Positions 51,211 through 60,419 are shown, counted from the stretch's first letter. The stretch: 64,000 nucleotides of DNA from Allorhizobium ampelinum S4 (GCF_000016285.1 NC_011986.1:1-64000); one strand, 5' to 3'. Notes: generated by a model not told the origin, from the letters alone. Program-made: numbers and translations.

Positions 51211-51414
51211 TCAACGTGTCGTGTAAGACACCGGATATCCCGCGTCTTGGATCGCCTTGCCGATGATGGCCGGGTCCAGCGTTGTTTCGACAGTTGCGCT
51301 CTTGGAAGCGAGGTCTACGGTGGCGACTGCAGCCGGATCGGCGGCTTTGATGGCTTTCTCGACGGTGCCCTTGCAGTGGCCGCATGTCATGTTCTGGATA
51401 TTGAACTCATACAT
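51211..51414 (-). CDS. copZ: CopZ-like copper chaperone
   Basis: This 67-aa cytosolic HMA protein has MTCGHC near residue 9, the Cu(I)-binding CxxC. It passes copper to CopA. ATG 51414 gives the standard length. It has its own CueR-type promoter (51452-51470). Confidence 0.92.
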   Translation of the reverse strand: MYEFNIQNMTCGHCKGTVEKAIKAADPAAVATVDLASKSATVETTLDPAIIGKAIQDAGYPVSYTTR

Positions 51415-51451
51415 CTTGATGTCTCCTGTCGATGTGCTGGTTTGATATGGG

Positions 51452-51470
51452 GCTTCCAACGATGGGAGGG
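51452..51470 (-). promoter_or_regulatory. CueR box in the copZ promoter
   Basis: On the minus strand, TTGACC is followed by CCTCCCATCGTTGGAAG and then CATAT, the same layout as the copA promoter. It lies about 40 bp upstream of the copZ start and is one arm weaker than the copA site. Confidence 0.8.
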
Positions 51471-51606
51471 TCAAGGCCCAGTGGCCAAGATTTGGCGTTT
51501 CCGAATCCGGGCACACGCGGATGGATCAACCTCTTCGACGAGATCCCGCATAAACAGCGGCAGCAATTTTCCGTGAGATGTCTTCCCATGGCGATGGCTC
51601 CGTGCC

Positions 51607-51993
51607 ATGACTAGTGCCATGAGGTTCGTAAAGGTCATCTATCGACTGCTGTTCGTGACCGCCATTCTCGGGATCGTCATCGGTCCGATGAGCGTAGGCG
51701 CGGCTGACAGCGTCATGGCCGCCTCACTGCCTGTGGTGATGGACGGTATGGCTGGCATGGACATGCCTGACGACCTGCCGTGCTGTCCCGACGAACAACC
51801 GGACAAGCCAGACTGCGCGTGCAAATCCTGCCCGTTTGCTGTGATCTGCACGACGATGATCGTCGGTCAACTGGCAACCTCTCATTCCTGGTCGTTGAAT
51901 ATCGGTTGGGTCGCTCATCGGTTCCTCATGCCCCCGCATGGGGAGCTTGCTTCCTCACTGGTCTACCCGCCAGTCCGTCCTCCACGAGTCTGA
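51607..51993 (+). CDS. CopL-like Cys-rich exported protein 4
   Basis: This 128-aa protein has a hydrophobic leader (about residues 10-32). VVMDGMAGMDMPDDLPCCPD and DCACKSCPFAVICT are Met/Cys-rich, consistent with copper binding. ATG 51619 is an alternative start. It is the fourth protein of this type in the island and may start the plus-strand cus operon, though a 122-bp gap follows. Confidence 0.62.
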   Translation: MTSAMRFVKVIYRLLFVTAILGIVIGPMSVGAADSVMAASLPVVMDGMAGMDMPDDLPCCPDEQPDKPDCACKSCPFAVICTTMIVGQLATSHSWSLNIGWVAHRFLMPPHGELASSLVYPPVRPPRV

Positions 51994-52115
51994 TCTCACG
52001 TCCTTGAACACGTCGTCGATTCAGCACGGCCGCAGGTTCGCGTCCGTGCTGTAGCGATGGCGATCCATTTGACTGAGGACGAGGTCGCAGACCCGTCCGA
52101 ATGAGACATTGAACC

Positions 52116-52520
52116 ATGAGAAATTTCACCTTTAACGCGAGGAGCCCGCTCTTCGCCGGCGCATTTCTGTTAGGCACCGCCAACGCTTCGTTGGCGGGAG
52201 CGCAGGACTACGAATTCCAAGCCGTCCAGACCGAGATCAAGCAGGGGCCGGCGGCGACCGTGTCCGTACGCCTGATCGACAAGCGCACGGGCAAGACCGT
52301 TCCCGACGCCGTTATCTTCACGACGCGGATGGACATGGCTCCCGATGGCATGGAAACGATGACCACAAAGGTAGACCTGGCAACCTCCGGGGAGCCGGGC
52401 GTCTACGCCTTTACGACCAATCTTTCCATGGAAGGCGGATGGCGTTTCCAGGTCGCCGCCAAGGTCCAGGGTGAGCCTGAGACCGTCAAGGGCGAAGTCG
52501 TCCTGAAGGCTGTCCCGTGA
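52116..52520 (+). CDS. FixH/YtkA-like exported protein
   Basis: This 134-aa protein has a signal peptide cleaved near SLAGA. A single Ig-like domain contains VSVRLIDKRTGKTVPDAVIF and TRMDMAPDGM. YtkA/FixH-like domains accompany copper RND systems. The end overlaps the cusB start (GTGA). Its exact role is unknown. Confidence 0.75.
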   Translation: MRNFTFNARSPLFAGAFLLGTANASLAGAQDYEFQAVQTEIKQGPAATVSVRLIDKRTGKTVPDAVIFTTRMDMAPDGMETMTTKVDLATSGEPGVYAFTTNLSMEGGWRFQVAAKVQGEPETVKGEVVLKAVP

Positions 52521-53944
52521 ACATCCCGCGCATCATTGCCACGCTCTCCCTCGCCGCGATCGTCGGCGGGGGAGGCTATTGGGCCGGGAAGTACGATGTC
52601 GGTGCATTTTTTCAGGGGGGCGTCAAAGGGACCGGGATGGCCGCCGAGGCGGAACCGCGACGCGAAGGAACGGGAGCGGTGATCTATTACCGCCATCCGG
52701 ACGGGTTGGCCGAATACTCCGCCACGCCAAAGAACACCGATGACGGGCGGCTATTCGTTCCTGTTCGAGCAAGCGAGGACATCAGCCTCGGCCCAAGCGG
52801 AGCCGTCGCGCCGTCACCCGATACGGCATCCGTCTCACTCGAGCGTAAAATCTTGTACTACCGCAACCCCATGGGGCTTCCCGACACGTCCAAGGTTCCG
52901 AAGAAGGATTCAATGGGGATGGACTATCTTCCCGTCTATGACGGCGACGTCAGCGACAGTTCAACGGTGAAGGTCCCTCTCGGTAAACTCCAGCGGACGG
53001 GGGTGAGGACTGCGCTGGCCGAAGTGACAACCGTCAGCCGGAAAATCCGAGTCCCCGGGACAGTCACATTGGACGAGCGTAGGGTGAGCATCATTTCGAT
53101 GCGGGCAGATGCCTTCGTGGAGGACGTGGCGAATGTCACGACCGGCGATGCGATCACGAAGGGCGAAAACCTCTTTCAGTTCTATTCAAAGGAGATCGCC
53201 ACCGCCGGAGCGGAATACGCAGCCGAGATGCGCAACGGGGCAAAGTCCAACCCTGACTCCGGGGCGGCGCTTCGTTTGAAAAATCTGGGCGTGCCCACGG
53301 CAACGATCGGCAGCATCGCGAGCGAGAGGAAAGTGCCGCAAAGTATCGCTTACACGTCGCCGCGTGACGGCGTCGTGCTCGAGCGTATGGCTGTGAGCGG
53401 CATGATGGCCGAGGCTGGCGACATTCTTTTTCGCATCGCAGACGTGTCCAGGGTCTGGGTAATCGCCGACGTGCCGGAATATGAGCTAAGCGCGGTCCGC
53501 AAGGGAGCCGTCGTTTCCGTGATCGTCCGCAATCTGCCCGGTACGACATTCAAGGGGACGGTCGATCTCATCTATCCCGAGGTCCAGATGCAGACCCGGA
53601 CGACGAAGGTCAGGATCGAGCTTCCGAACCCTAGCGGCCAACTGATGTCCAACATGTATGCCGAGGTCGAGATCGAAGCCGGATCTGGAAACCCAGTCGT
53701 CGCCGTTCCCAACAGTTCGGTCATTGACACGGGCGACCGCCAGCTCGTCTTCATCGATAAGGGCGAGGGCAGGTTCGAACCGATGAACGTCGCGCTGGGT
53801 GTCCGAGGTGAGGACATGACCGAGATCACCAAAGGGATCGCCGCTGGCGACCGTGTGGTCGTGTCGGCCAACTTCCTGCTGGACGCCGAAAGCAACCTGA
53901 ACGCCGCGTTGAGCGCGCTGACAGCGGATGAGGTGAAACCATGA
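52517..53944 (+). CDS. cusB: CusB-like periplasmic adaptor of a copper RND pump
   Basis: This 475-aa membrane-fusion protein has an N-terminal anchor (about residues 5-25). Two heavy-metal-binding segments follow: YYRHPDGLAEYSATPKNTDD, and YYRNPMGLPDTSK with KDSMGMDYLPVY. The hairpin and beta-barrel domains contain VSIISMRADAFVEDV and YTSPRDGVVLERMAVSG. It starts at GTG 52517, coupled to the previous gene, and overlaps cusA by ATGA. Confidence 0.9.
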   Translation: MNIPRIIATLSLAAIVGGGGYWAGKYDVGAFFQGGVKGTGMAAEAEPRREGTGAVIYYRHPDGLAEYSATPKNTDDGRLFVPVRASEDISLGPSGAVAPSPDTASVSLERKILYYRNPMGLPDTSKVPKKDSMGMDYLPVYDGDVSDSSTVKVPLGKLQRTGVRTALAEVTTVSRKIRVPGTVTLDERRVSIISMRADAFVEDVANVTTGDAITKGENLFQFYSKEIATAGAEYAAEMRNGAKSNPDSGAALRLKNLGVPTATIGSIASERKVPQSIAYTSPRDGVVLERMAVSGMMAEAGDILFRIADVSRVWVIADVPEYELSAVRKGAVVSVIVRNLPGTTFKGTVDLIYPEVQMQTRTTKVRIELPNPSGQLMSNMYAEVEIEAGSGNPVVAVPNSSVIDTGDRQLVFIDKGEGRFEPMNVALGVRGEDMTEITKGIAAGDRVVVSANFLLDAESNLNAALSALTADEVKP

Positions 53945-56900
53945 TTGCCAACATTATCTCATGGTCCGCCCGCAACTTGGTCCTCATCTTCGTCGGCGCT
54001 ACTCTTTCCATCGCGGGCGGCGTCTATGCGTTGCGCACGCTTCCGCTCGATGCCATCCCCGACCTCTCAGACGTCCAGGTCATCGTGTTCACCGACTATC
54101 CCGGCCAGGCTCCGCAGGTAGTCGAGGATCAGGTCACCTATCCGCTGACGACCTCGATGCTGACCGTGCCGAAGTCTAAGGTCGTCCGTGGGTTCTCGTT
54201 CTTCGGCGTTTCGTTCGTCTACGTGATTTTCGAGGACGGAACCGACCCCTACTGGGCACGCAGCCGCGTGCTCGAATATCTGAACGCGGCCGCGAGCCGC
54301 CTGCCGGACGAGGTGTCACCGAGCCTCGGTCCCGATGCGACGGGTGTGGGCTGGGTTTACCAATACGCCGTCGTCGCCAAGGAACTGTCGCTGGCCGAAC
54401 TTCGGTCGCTTCAGGACTGGGTCGTGCGCTTTGCCGTCTCCAAATCCGAGGGCGTTGCCGAGGTGGCCAGTGTAGGCGGCTTCGTCAAGCAGTACTCCAT
54501 CGTCGTTGACCCGGCCCGCCTGAAGGCCCAGAGCGTCTCGCTTTCCGATATCGCCAACGCGGTCCGCTCCAGCAACCGCGACGTCGGTGGGCGCACGATC
54601 GAGCTTTCCGAGTTCGAGTTCATGGTCCGGGGCAAGGGCTACCTGCAGGGCATCAAGGACATCGAGAACATCGTCCTCAAGACGAATGCGGGGGTTCCGC
54701 TGCGTCTGTCCGACGTGGCCAGGGTCGAACTGGTCCCAGACGAGCGGCGCGGCATCACCGAACTGAACGGCGAGGGCGAGGTCGCCAGCGGGATCGTCCT
54801 TCAGCGAGACGGAGCAAACGCGCTGACCGTTATCGAAAACGCCAAGGAAAGCTTGGCGGCGGTACAAAACAGTCTCCCGGCAGGTACCGAGATCAAGCCC
54901 GTTTACGATCGCTCGACGCTGATAGAAGCGGCAATCGAAACCCTCAAAGCCACGCTCATCGAGGAGTCGATCGTGGTCGCCCTGGTGACGATCGCGTTCC
55001 TCTTGCACGTTCGCAGCGCGCTTGTGGCGATCATCATGTTGCCTATCGGCATCCTGATGGCGTTCATGGCGATGCGTGCGCTCGGCCTCGGTTCGAACAT
55101 TATGAGCCTGGGCGGTATCGCCATCGCCATCGGCGCGATGATCGACGCGGCCATCGTCATGATCGAGAACGCCCACAAACATCTCGAGCGTGCGCCACCG
55201 GGCAAGCCTCGAACCGAGGTCCTTATCGAAGCGGCGAGCGAAGTCGGCCCCGCGCTGTTCTTCAGCCTGCTGATCATCACCGTGTCGTTCCTGCCGATCT
55301 TCACGCTGGAATCGCAGGAGGGCCGCCTGTTCGGGCCACTCGCCTTCACCAAGACGTTCGCCATGGCGGCGGCCGCACTGCTGTCGATCACGCTTGTCCC
55401 GGCACTGATGATCCTGTTCGTCCGGGGCCGCATTGTCCCGGAACACAAGAACCCCCTCAACCGACTGCTGATCTGGATATACCGCCCGGTGATCGCTGGC
55501 GTCCTGAAGGCCAAGAGCCTTACGATCCTGGCGGCTATCGTAATCCTCGCCGTGACCGTCTGGCCCGTCCAGCACATCGGCAGCGAGTTCATGCCCAGTC
55601 TCGACGAAGGTACGCTGATGTACATGCCGACAACGCTGCCCGGCCTGTCGGTGACAAAGGCTGCCGAACTGATGCAGACGCAGGACCGGATCATCAAGTC
55701 GTTCCCGGAAGTCGAGACTGTGTTCGGCAAAGCGGGGCGCGCGCTGACGGCGACCGATCCGGCTCCGACGGAGATGTTCGAGACGATCATCACCCTCAAG
55801 CCGAAATCCGAATGGCGACCGGGTGTCACCTCCGACAGTCTCAAGCAGGAAATGGACGCTGCCCTCCAGTTCCCTGGCGTCTCCAATGCCTGGACCATGC
55901 CGATCCGCGCCCGCATCGACATGCTGTCCACGGGGATCAGGACACCCGTCGGCGTCAAGGTATATGGCACCGAGCTGAAGGAGATGGAGAAGGTCGCCCG
56001 TGACATCGAGACAGTCCTCAAGACCGTTCCCGGAACGTCCAGCGCCTACGCCGAGCGTGTTATCGGCGGATACTATCTCGACATCATCCCTGACCGCATG
56101 GCTCTGGGGCGCTACGGACTTTCCATCGACGACGTCCAGGACGTGATCGGGATGGCTCTAGGGTCCGAGGTCGTGACCTCGACTGTCGAGGGCAGGGAGC
56201 GGTATGGCGTCGCCATCCGTTACCCAAGGGCGTTCCGAAGCGATCCACAATCCATCGCCAGTGACGTCCAGGTCTCCTTGCCGGGTGGCGGTACGGTACC
56301 GCTCGGCGAGGTCGCTAAAGTTAAGCTCACCCGGGGTGCGACGACCATACGGACCGAGAACGGCCAGCTAGCCCTCTATATCTTCGTCGATATCGCCAAT
56401 CGGGACCTCGGGGGTTACGTAGCGGAAGCCCAGGCTTCCGTTGCAGCAAGCGTCGAGATGCCTCCAGGATATTCCGTCGCCTGGAGCGGCCAGTTCGAGT
56501 ATCTCGAACGGGCGAAGGCCCGGCTGATGATCGTCGTCCCGCTGACGCTCGCGCTGATCTTCCTGCTGCTCTACCTCAATTTCAAGGCGCTGACCGAGAC
56601 GCTGATTGTCATGCTGTCCCTGCCGTTCGCTCTGGTCGGCGGCATCTGGATGATGTGGTGGCTGAGCTTCAACGCCTCTGTCGCCGTGGCAGTCGGCTTC
56701 ATCGCGCTCGCTGGCGTCGCAGCCGAGACCGGGGTGATCATGCTGATCTATCTCGACCACGCTCTCAGGGACGAGAAGGCGAAATGCGAAGTCGAGGGCA
56801 GGATATTCGGACGGCAAGACCTCAACAGGGCTATCATGTTTGGAGCTGTCGAACGGGTGCGTCCCAAGATGATGACCGTCGTCGCGATCATGGCGGGCCT

Positions 56901-57102
56901 GGTACCGATCCTTTGGAGCACGGGTGCGGGGTCGGAGATCATGCAACGGATTGCCGTGCCGATGATCGGCGGAATGGTATCGTCCACATTGCTAACGCTA
57001 ATCGTTATCCCCGCCGTCTACGGGCTGGTCAAGGGCTACGGATTGACGGGTGCGCGCGAGGAAAAGCAAGTCCCGGCATCCTTGGCCGCAAATCGGATTT
57101 GA
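53941..57102 (+). CDS. cusA: CusA-like heavy-metal RND transporter
   Basis: This 1053-aa inner-membrane proton antiporter belongs to the HME-RND group. The N-terminus is typical (DAIPDLSDVQVIVFTDYPGQ). Two sets of six TM helices follow, with LGGIAIAIGAMIDAAIVMIE in TM4 and a large periplasmic domain with several Met. It exports Cu(I), and perhaps Ag(I), through CusB to an outer-membrane factor, probably that at 40981-42441. It is full length without frameshift. Confidence 0.94.
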   Translation: MIANIISWSARNLVLIFVGATLSIAGGVYALRTLPLDAIPDLSDVQVIVFTDYPGQAPQVVEDQVTYPLTTSMLTVPKSKVVRGFSFFGVSFVYVIFEDGTDPYWARSRVLEYLNAAASRLPDEVSPSLGPDATGVGWVYQYAVVAKELSLAELRSLQDWVVRFAVSKSEGVAEVASVGGFVKQYSIVVDPARLKAQSVSLSDIANAVRSSNRDVGGRTIELSEFEFMVRGKGYLQGIKDIENIVLKTNAGVPLRLSDVARVELVPDERRGITELNGEGEVASGIVLQRDGANALTVIENAKESLAAVQNSLPAGTEIKPVYDRSTLIEAAIETLKATLIEESIVVALVTIAFLLHVRSALVAIIMLPIGILMAFMAMRALGLGSNIMSLGGIAIAIGAMIDAAIVMIENAHKHLERAPPGKPRTEVLIEAASEVGPALFFSLLIITVSFLPIFTLESQEGRLFGPLAFTKTFAMAAAALLSITLVPALMILFVRGRIVPEHKNPLNRLLIWIYRPVIAGVLKAKSLTILAAIVILAVTVWPVQHIGSEFMPSLDEGTLMYMPTTLPGLSVTKAAELMQTQDRIIKSFPEVETVFGKAGRALTATDPAPTEMFETIITLKPKSEWRPGVTSDSLKQEMDAALQFPGVSNAWTMPIRARIDMLSTGIRTPVGVKVYGTELKEMEKVARDIETVLKTVPGTSSAYAERVIGGYYLDIIPDRMALGRYGLSIDDVQDVIGMALGSEVVTSTVEGRERYGVAIRYPRAFRSDPQSIASDVQVSLPGGGTVPLGEVAKVKLTRGATTIRTENGQLALYIFVDIANRDLGGYVAEAQASVAASVEMPPGYSVAWSGQFEYLERAKARLMIVVPLTLALIFLLLYLNFKALTETLIVMLSLPFALVGGIWMMWWLSFNASVAVAVGFIALAGVAAETGVIMLIYLDHALRDEKAKCEVEGRIFGRQDLNRAIMFGAVERVRPKMMTVVAIMAGLVPILWSTGAGSEIMQRIAVPMIGGMVSSTLLTLIVIPAVYGLVKGYGLTGAREEKQVPASLAANRI

Positions 57103-57116
57103 GAAGGAGAACCACG

Positions 57117-57572
57117 ATGAAAAGAAGAGAATTCCTCTGGACACTGGCAGCCATCGGAGCATTGCCCGTTGTCGGAAAGGCGCGGGCAGCCGGCGAAAGC
57201 ATGGTTGTCTATAAGGACCCGAACTGCGGCTGCTGCCGTGCCTGGGCCGACGCGATGACGAAAGCCGGGTTTGCCGTGAAGGCTGAAGACGTGGACGACA
57301 TCAATGTGGTGAAGGACCGCTTTAAAGTCCCTGGCGATCTGCGGGGCTGCCACACCGCAGTCGTTGCCGGATACTACTTGGAGGGCCACGTTCCGCTGGA
57401 GGCGGTGACGAGACTGCTCGCGGAGAAGCCTGATATCGCGGGTCTCGCCGTACCGGGCATGCCTTTAGGGTCGTTGGGAATGGGGGGCAGCCCCAGCGCG
57501 TCGTACGACGTCATGTCCGTTGGGAAGGACGGCGCTAGCACGCTTTACCAGGCGGTCAGGTCAAAAGGCTAG
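57117..57572 (+). CDS. DUF411 periplasmic metal-binding protein
   Basis: This 151-aa protein has a signal (MKRREFLWTLAAIGALP with a twin-arginine-like start). The thioredoxin-like DUF411 fold has VVYKDPNCGCCRAWADAM and GCHTAVV. It lies 14 bp after cusA with GAAGGAGA upstream and closes the cus operon. DUF411 proteins are copper-island members whose exact function is unclear. Confidence 0.85.
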   Translation: MKRREFLWTLAAIGALPVVGKARAAGESMVVYKDPNCGCCRAWADAMTKAGFAVKAEDVDDINVVKDRFKVPGDLRGCHTAVVAGYYLEGHVPLEAVTRLLAEKPDIAGLAVPGMPLGSLGMGGSPSASYDVMSVGKDGASTLYQAVRSKG

Positions 57573-57783
57573 TTTCTCGTAACTTCGCCTGACGCAATAT
57601 ATGCTCGCGAAGACGCCAGCGCAGCAGTCGCCGCCGCGCCGCCCCATCAGGGTGGCTCAAAGATACCGAAAGTGAATGCGGTTGCTTCAGCTAACAGCCT
57701 TCGCGGACTAACATGCGATATCCAGGGAGACACGGAAACCACGATTCGCATTTTCATCGGTCGGCATGTGATGCTCATCACCT

Positions 57784-58347
57784 TCAGTTCCTGCTATGCG
57801 TGCCGGTCGATCGTTCGATGTCGCCGGTGTTGAGAAAATCGAGCAACCGCTGACCGTTGACGATCGTCAGGTTCGGGTTCGCGGCTGCAACATCCTTCGC
57901 GCCGGCGCCCGTCCGTCCGGTATGGATGAAGATCCCGCTGCAGTCCCGTGCAGCGAGGACAGCGCTGAAGGCCGCCACATGAGCGCGGTTGATGTGTTTG
58001 CCGTATCGCTTTGCCTGTAAAAGGTACGTTTCTCCCTCGATAACCACCGAACCATCCAGCCCGCCATCACCGCTATAGGACGCGTTGCGCCGAACGACAT
58101 GGCCGCGCCGCTCAAAAGCCTCGAGCAAAAGTTCCTCGAATGTCAGGGGATCGATCTTGCGAAGGTAAGCCAAGCGCTGCGGCATTAGCGGAATGGTGTT
58201 GATCTTTGCCAGAACGCGGCGGGCCTGGTCCTGCTTGCGGCGGTGACGTCGCTCCTTGGCCTTCGGCCGGAGCAGCCGTCGCAACAGCAGAGCGGCCGCA
58301 AAAAGCGCGAGCGCGGCCGCAAGGATCATTATCTCAGAGGGCTGCAT
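57784..58347 (-). CDS. Membrane-anchored Mrr-like restriction endonuclease
   Basis: This 187-aa protein has an N-terminal TM (about residues 7-24) and a basic linker. An Mrr_cat/PD-(D/E)xK domain follows: LTFEELLLEAFERRGHVVRR, GDGGLDGSVVIEGETYLLQA with QAKRY, and FIHTGRTGAGAKDVAA. Catalytic Asp, Glu and Lys are present. Such anchored nucleases are frequent on conjugative plasmids. Possible roles are defence against other DNA or processing of transferred DNA. Confidence 0.8.
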   Translation of the reverse strand: MQPSEIMILAAALALFAAALLLRRLLRPKAKERRHRRKQDQARRVLAKINTIPLMPQRLAYLRKIDPLTFEELLLEAFERRGHVVRRNASYSGDGGLDGSVVIEGETYLLQAKRYGKHINRAHVAAFSAVLAARDCSGIFIHTGRTGAGAKDVAAANPNLTIVNGQRLLDFLNTGDIERSTGTHSRN

Positions 58348-58506
58348 GCAGCCCTGCCCTACGGGGGCCTGCGGCGGCTTTCCCTGTTATGGTCTGTGCG
58401 ATGACTGCCAAGTGTTGCTCAACCCTCGCCGCTGCGGTCGCGGCCCCCATCCAACGCCAACCCAATGAGACCGAAATAGAGGCGCGGCTTACGCCGCGCC
58501 CCTATC

Positions 58507-58983
58507 TCAGCGGCCCGCCGTGGGTGTCGGTTTTTTCTCCATCGAGACAACCAGCTTGAAAATCCGCTCAAGACCTTCCGTGTCGAGCTGTCGGATTTCT
58601 GAGATCGTATTTTGCAGGAGCCGGGAATGTTCCTGATTTTCGCCCCATAGATGCGGAGCGGCAGGGGCTAGGATTTCCTCTGGCGTAGCGTCCAGAACTT
58701 CGCAGAGATGAATTAGCCGGGAGACGGTCAGTCGGGAAACACTCGTTTCGTAGCGATGATAGACCGCGTTACTCAAGCCAAGCAGAGGAGCGATTTTGGA
58801 ACGTGACAAGGACCGTTTATCGCGGGCCTCCCGAATGCTCGTACTGATTTTGTCGTCCAGTTCCGCATTCAGATGGACTTTGCCGTGATAGGGCTTCCGA
58901 TAGACCGGCTTTTCAAGATCAGGATCCTGGACCAGCTGTAGGCCGAGTTGTTCAACCCAGTTTTCTATCGTTGGACCTGCCAT
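58507..58983 (-). CDS. XRE-family HTH regulator, copy 2 (paralogue of 4021-4503)
   Basis: This 158-aa protein has an XRE HTH at about residues 55-105 (LSRSKIAPLLGLSNAVYHRY). The tail LTVSRLIHLCEVLDATPEEI and then AAPHLWG matches the regulator at 4021-4503. The N-terminal 45 residues and C-terminus differ. It is 158 against 160 aa in length. A CCGAATTGG site lies 42 bp upstream of the start. It is probably a second member of the same regulatory circuit. Confidence 0.82.
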   Translation of the reverse strand: MAGPTIENWVEQLGLQLVQDPDLEKPVYRKPYHGKVHLNAELDDKISTSIREARDKRSLSRSKIAPLLGLSNAVYHRYETSVSRLTVSRLIHLCEVLDATPEEILAPAAPHLWGENQEHSRLLQNTISEIRQLDTEGLERIFKLVVSMEKKPTPTAGR

Positions 58984-59366
58984 GGTTTTACCGCGCTGTA
59001 ATTTCTAAGCCTGATTCTTTGTTACCGAATTGGCTACATGATAGGAACCCTGAAACATAGGTTTTCGGCTAAATTTGGCGCATCGCTTCGCGACCCCGCT
59101 CTATGCCTTCGGCACGGAGCCGCTGGAAAAGCGTCTCCGCCCTTCGGGTAACGATCGCTTGCGCAGCGCGGCGGTCGCCGCGAAACAAATAATGGTTTGC
59201 GCCATATTGGGCTATTCACTGGCATTTACAGTTTGATCGCAAGATACCATATTGCATCAAACCGAGGTCAGGTTGTGACAGGACACTAGCCCGTTCTGCC
59301 ATGCCGGCAGGGGGCCGCTCTGCCTCGAAACAGGGCGGCCCCTTTTTATTTCTGGGTATCATCGTC
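58984..59366. promoter_or_regulatory. Intergenic region with operator-like motif and terminator
   Basis: This 383-bp region between the XRE gene (minus) and a membrane protein (plus) contains TTACCGAATTGGCTA (59022-59036), a related GGCTAAATTTGGCG (59067-59080) and GC-rich inverted repeats around 59090-59200. At 59311-59342, GGGGCCGC and GCGGCCCC form a stem followed by TTTTT, a plus-strand intrinsic terminator. No gene or RNA family is recognised. Confidence 0.5.
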
Positions 59367-59642
59367 GTGGATATTTTCATTCCAGCAGTCATCGCTTTGG
59401 CCGGCTACGTATGGCTCGTGTTGAGAGCGAACCGAACCTTCCACGCCATTCGCAAAGAGAGGTTCGAGCACACAAATGCCGCTGGCGTTCTGCAATTCGA
59501 CACCTACGAAGAGTTGCGCAAATTCGAGGGCCGCGAAGCCAGCAATCAATTCTGGATCAACGTCGCCGCCGTTCCTGGCGGCGTCATTCCGCTCGCCGCT
59601 ATTTTCGCTATCATCGCGTCGATAGCTGAGATGTCCTCCTGA
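59367..59642 (+). CDS. Small two-helix membrane protein
   Basis: This protein of about 91 aa starts at GTG 59367. The frame is open to 59301, but that part overlaps the terminator stem at 59311-59347. TM segments lie at about residues 5-22 and 65-88, with a charged middle (FHAIRKERFEHTN). The family is not recognised. Confidence 0.5.
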   Translation: MDIFIPAVIALAGYVWLVLRANRTFHAIRKERFEHTNAAGVLQFDTYEELRKFEGREASNQFWINVAAVPGGVIPLAAIFAIIASIAEMSS

Positions 59643-59700
59643 AGAACCCTTCCGCGTGGGTAGATCAACGGTGACACCTTCGGTGTCCTGCTTGCTGGAT

Positions 59701-59925
59701 GAGGGAAAGAGGAGCGCTGCCCTCTCTCCCTCGCAAGCGAAAAAACGGTATCCCCGTCCTTCCTTCGCGCTTTGCGCTCCGTGCAGGATCGCCGCTTGCG
59801 CGCCGACCCTCCGTCTTCGCCTTCGGGCGGGCGAACCCCCTCCGTTTTATTCCCTTGCCACCCTCTCTCCCGCTGCTCCGCGCGAACTCGGGAGCAGGAG
59901 CGGGGCTCCTGCCCACGAGGGGCAC
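59701..59925 (+). other. Structured non-coding element, copy A
   Basis: This region of about 225 bp shares four ordered sequence blocks with 27228-27445 (there on the minus strand). Shared words include CTGCCCTCTCTCCC, CCTTCGGG and CTCGGGAGCAGGA. The conserved hairpin is GCAGGAGC-GGG-GCTCCTGC (59894-59912), where copy B has GCAGGACC/GGTCCTGC, a compensatory pair change. It ends about 35 bp before the gene at 59961. It is part of the 318-bp gene-free stretch 59643-59960, in which nothing else was recognised. Confidence 0.6.
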
Positions 59926-59960
59926 GAGAAGACCGCTTCGCGGAAATGGAAGGGCTAGAC

Positions 59961-60419
59961 ATGACCAAAACAGTAACCGTTTACCTGTTGGACCCGGAGG
60001 CCGGGACCATTCAAACCGTCGAGATCGACGCGCGCAGCGCCTTTGCTCAAACCTACACCTTGATTGGATGCGAGCTGGTTCAGGTGGTGCCGTTCGATAG
60101 CCACCATGTGCTCGTCATCGATGAGGACGGGTTACAGGATGGACTAACATCCTTCACCATCGCAGATGGATACCCGCAGCCATTGGCCGGGAAAATTGTC
60201 CTTGTCGGTGCACAAAACGGCGAACACTTCACGCCTCTCCAAATGACCATCGAAGACGCCGCCAAACTGTTCACCGTGTGCAAACCGGTGCTTGATCCGG
60301 TTTTTGCGTCAATCGATGAGACGACCATGAAGGGGGTTATCCTTGCCGGTTTTCTGACCGGTCTGCAAACGCGGATCACTCGCACCATGCCCACCGTCAT
60401 GGCGGGGGTGAAGAAATGA
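59961..60419 (+). CDS. Plasmid hypothetical protein (DUF3846-like start)
   Basis: This 152-aa protein starts at ATG 59961 behind the structured element. The first 60 residues (VTVYLLDPEAGTIQTVEI and HVLVIDEDGL) resemble a DUF3846-type domain; the rest is unrecognised. It overlaps the next gene by 4 nt (ATGA). It is the first of a five-gene plus-strand run of small plasmid genes. Confidence 0.65.
   Translation: MTKTVTVYLLDPEAGTIQTVEIDARSAFAQTYTLIGCELVQVVPFDSHHVLVIDEDGLQDGLTSFTIADGYPQPLAGKIVLVGAQNGEHFTPLQMTIEDAAKLFTVCKPVLDPVFASIDETTMKGVILAGFLTGLQTRITRTMPTVMAGVKK

Noticed and set aside
54316..56021. Two long minus-strand frames (419 and 372 codons) inside cusA
   Set aside because: Both are mirror frames of a GC-rich RND gene with clear family motifs; their products are low-complexity and unlike known proteins.
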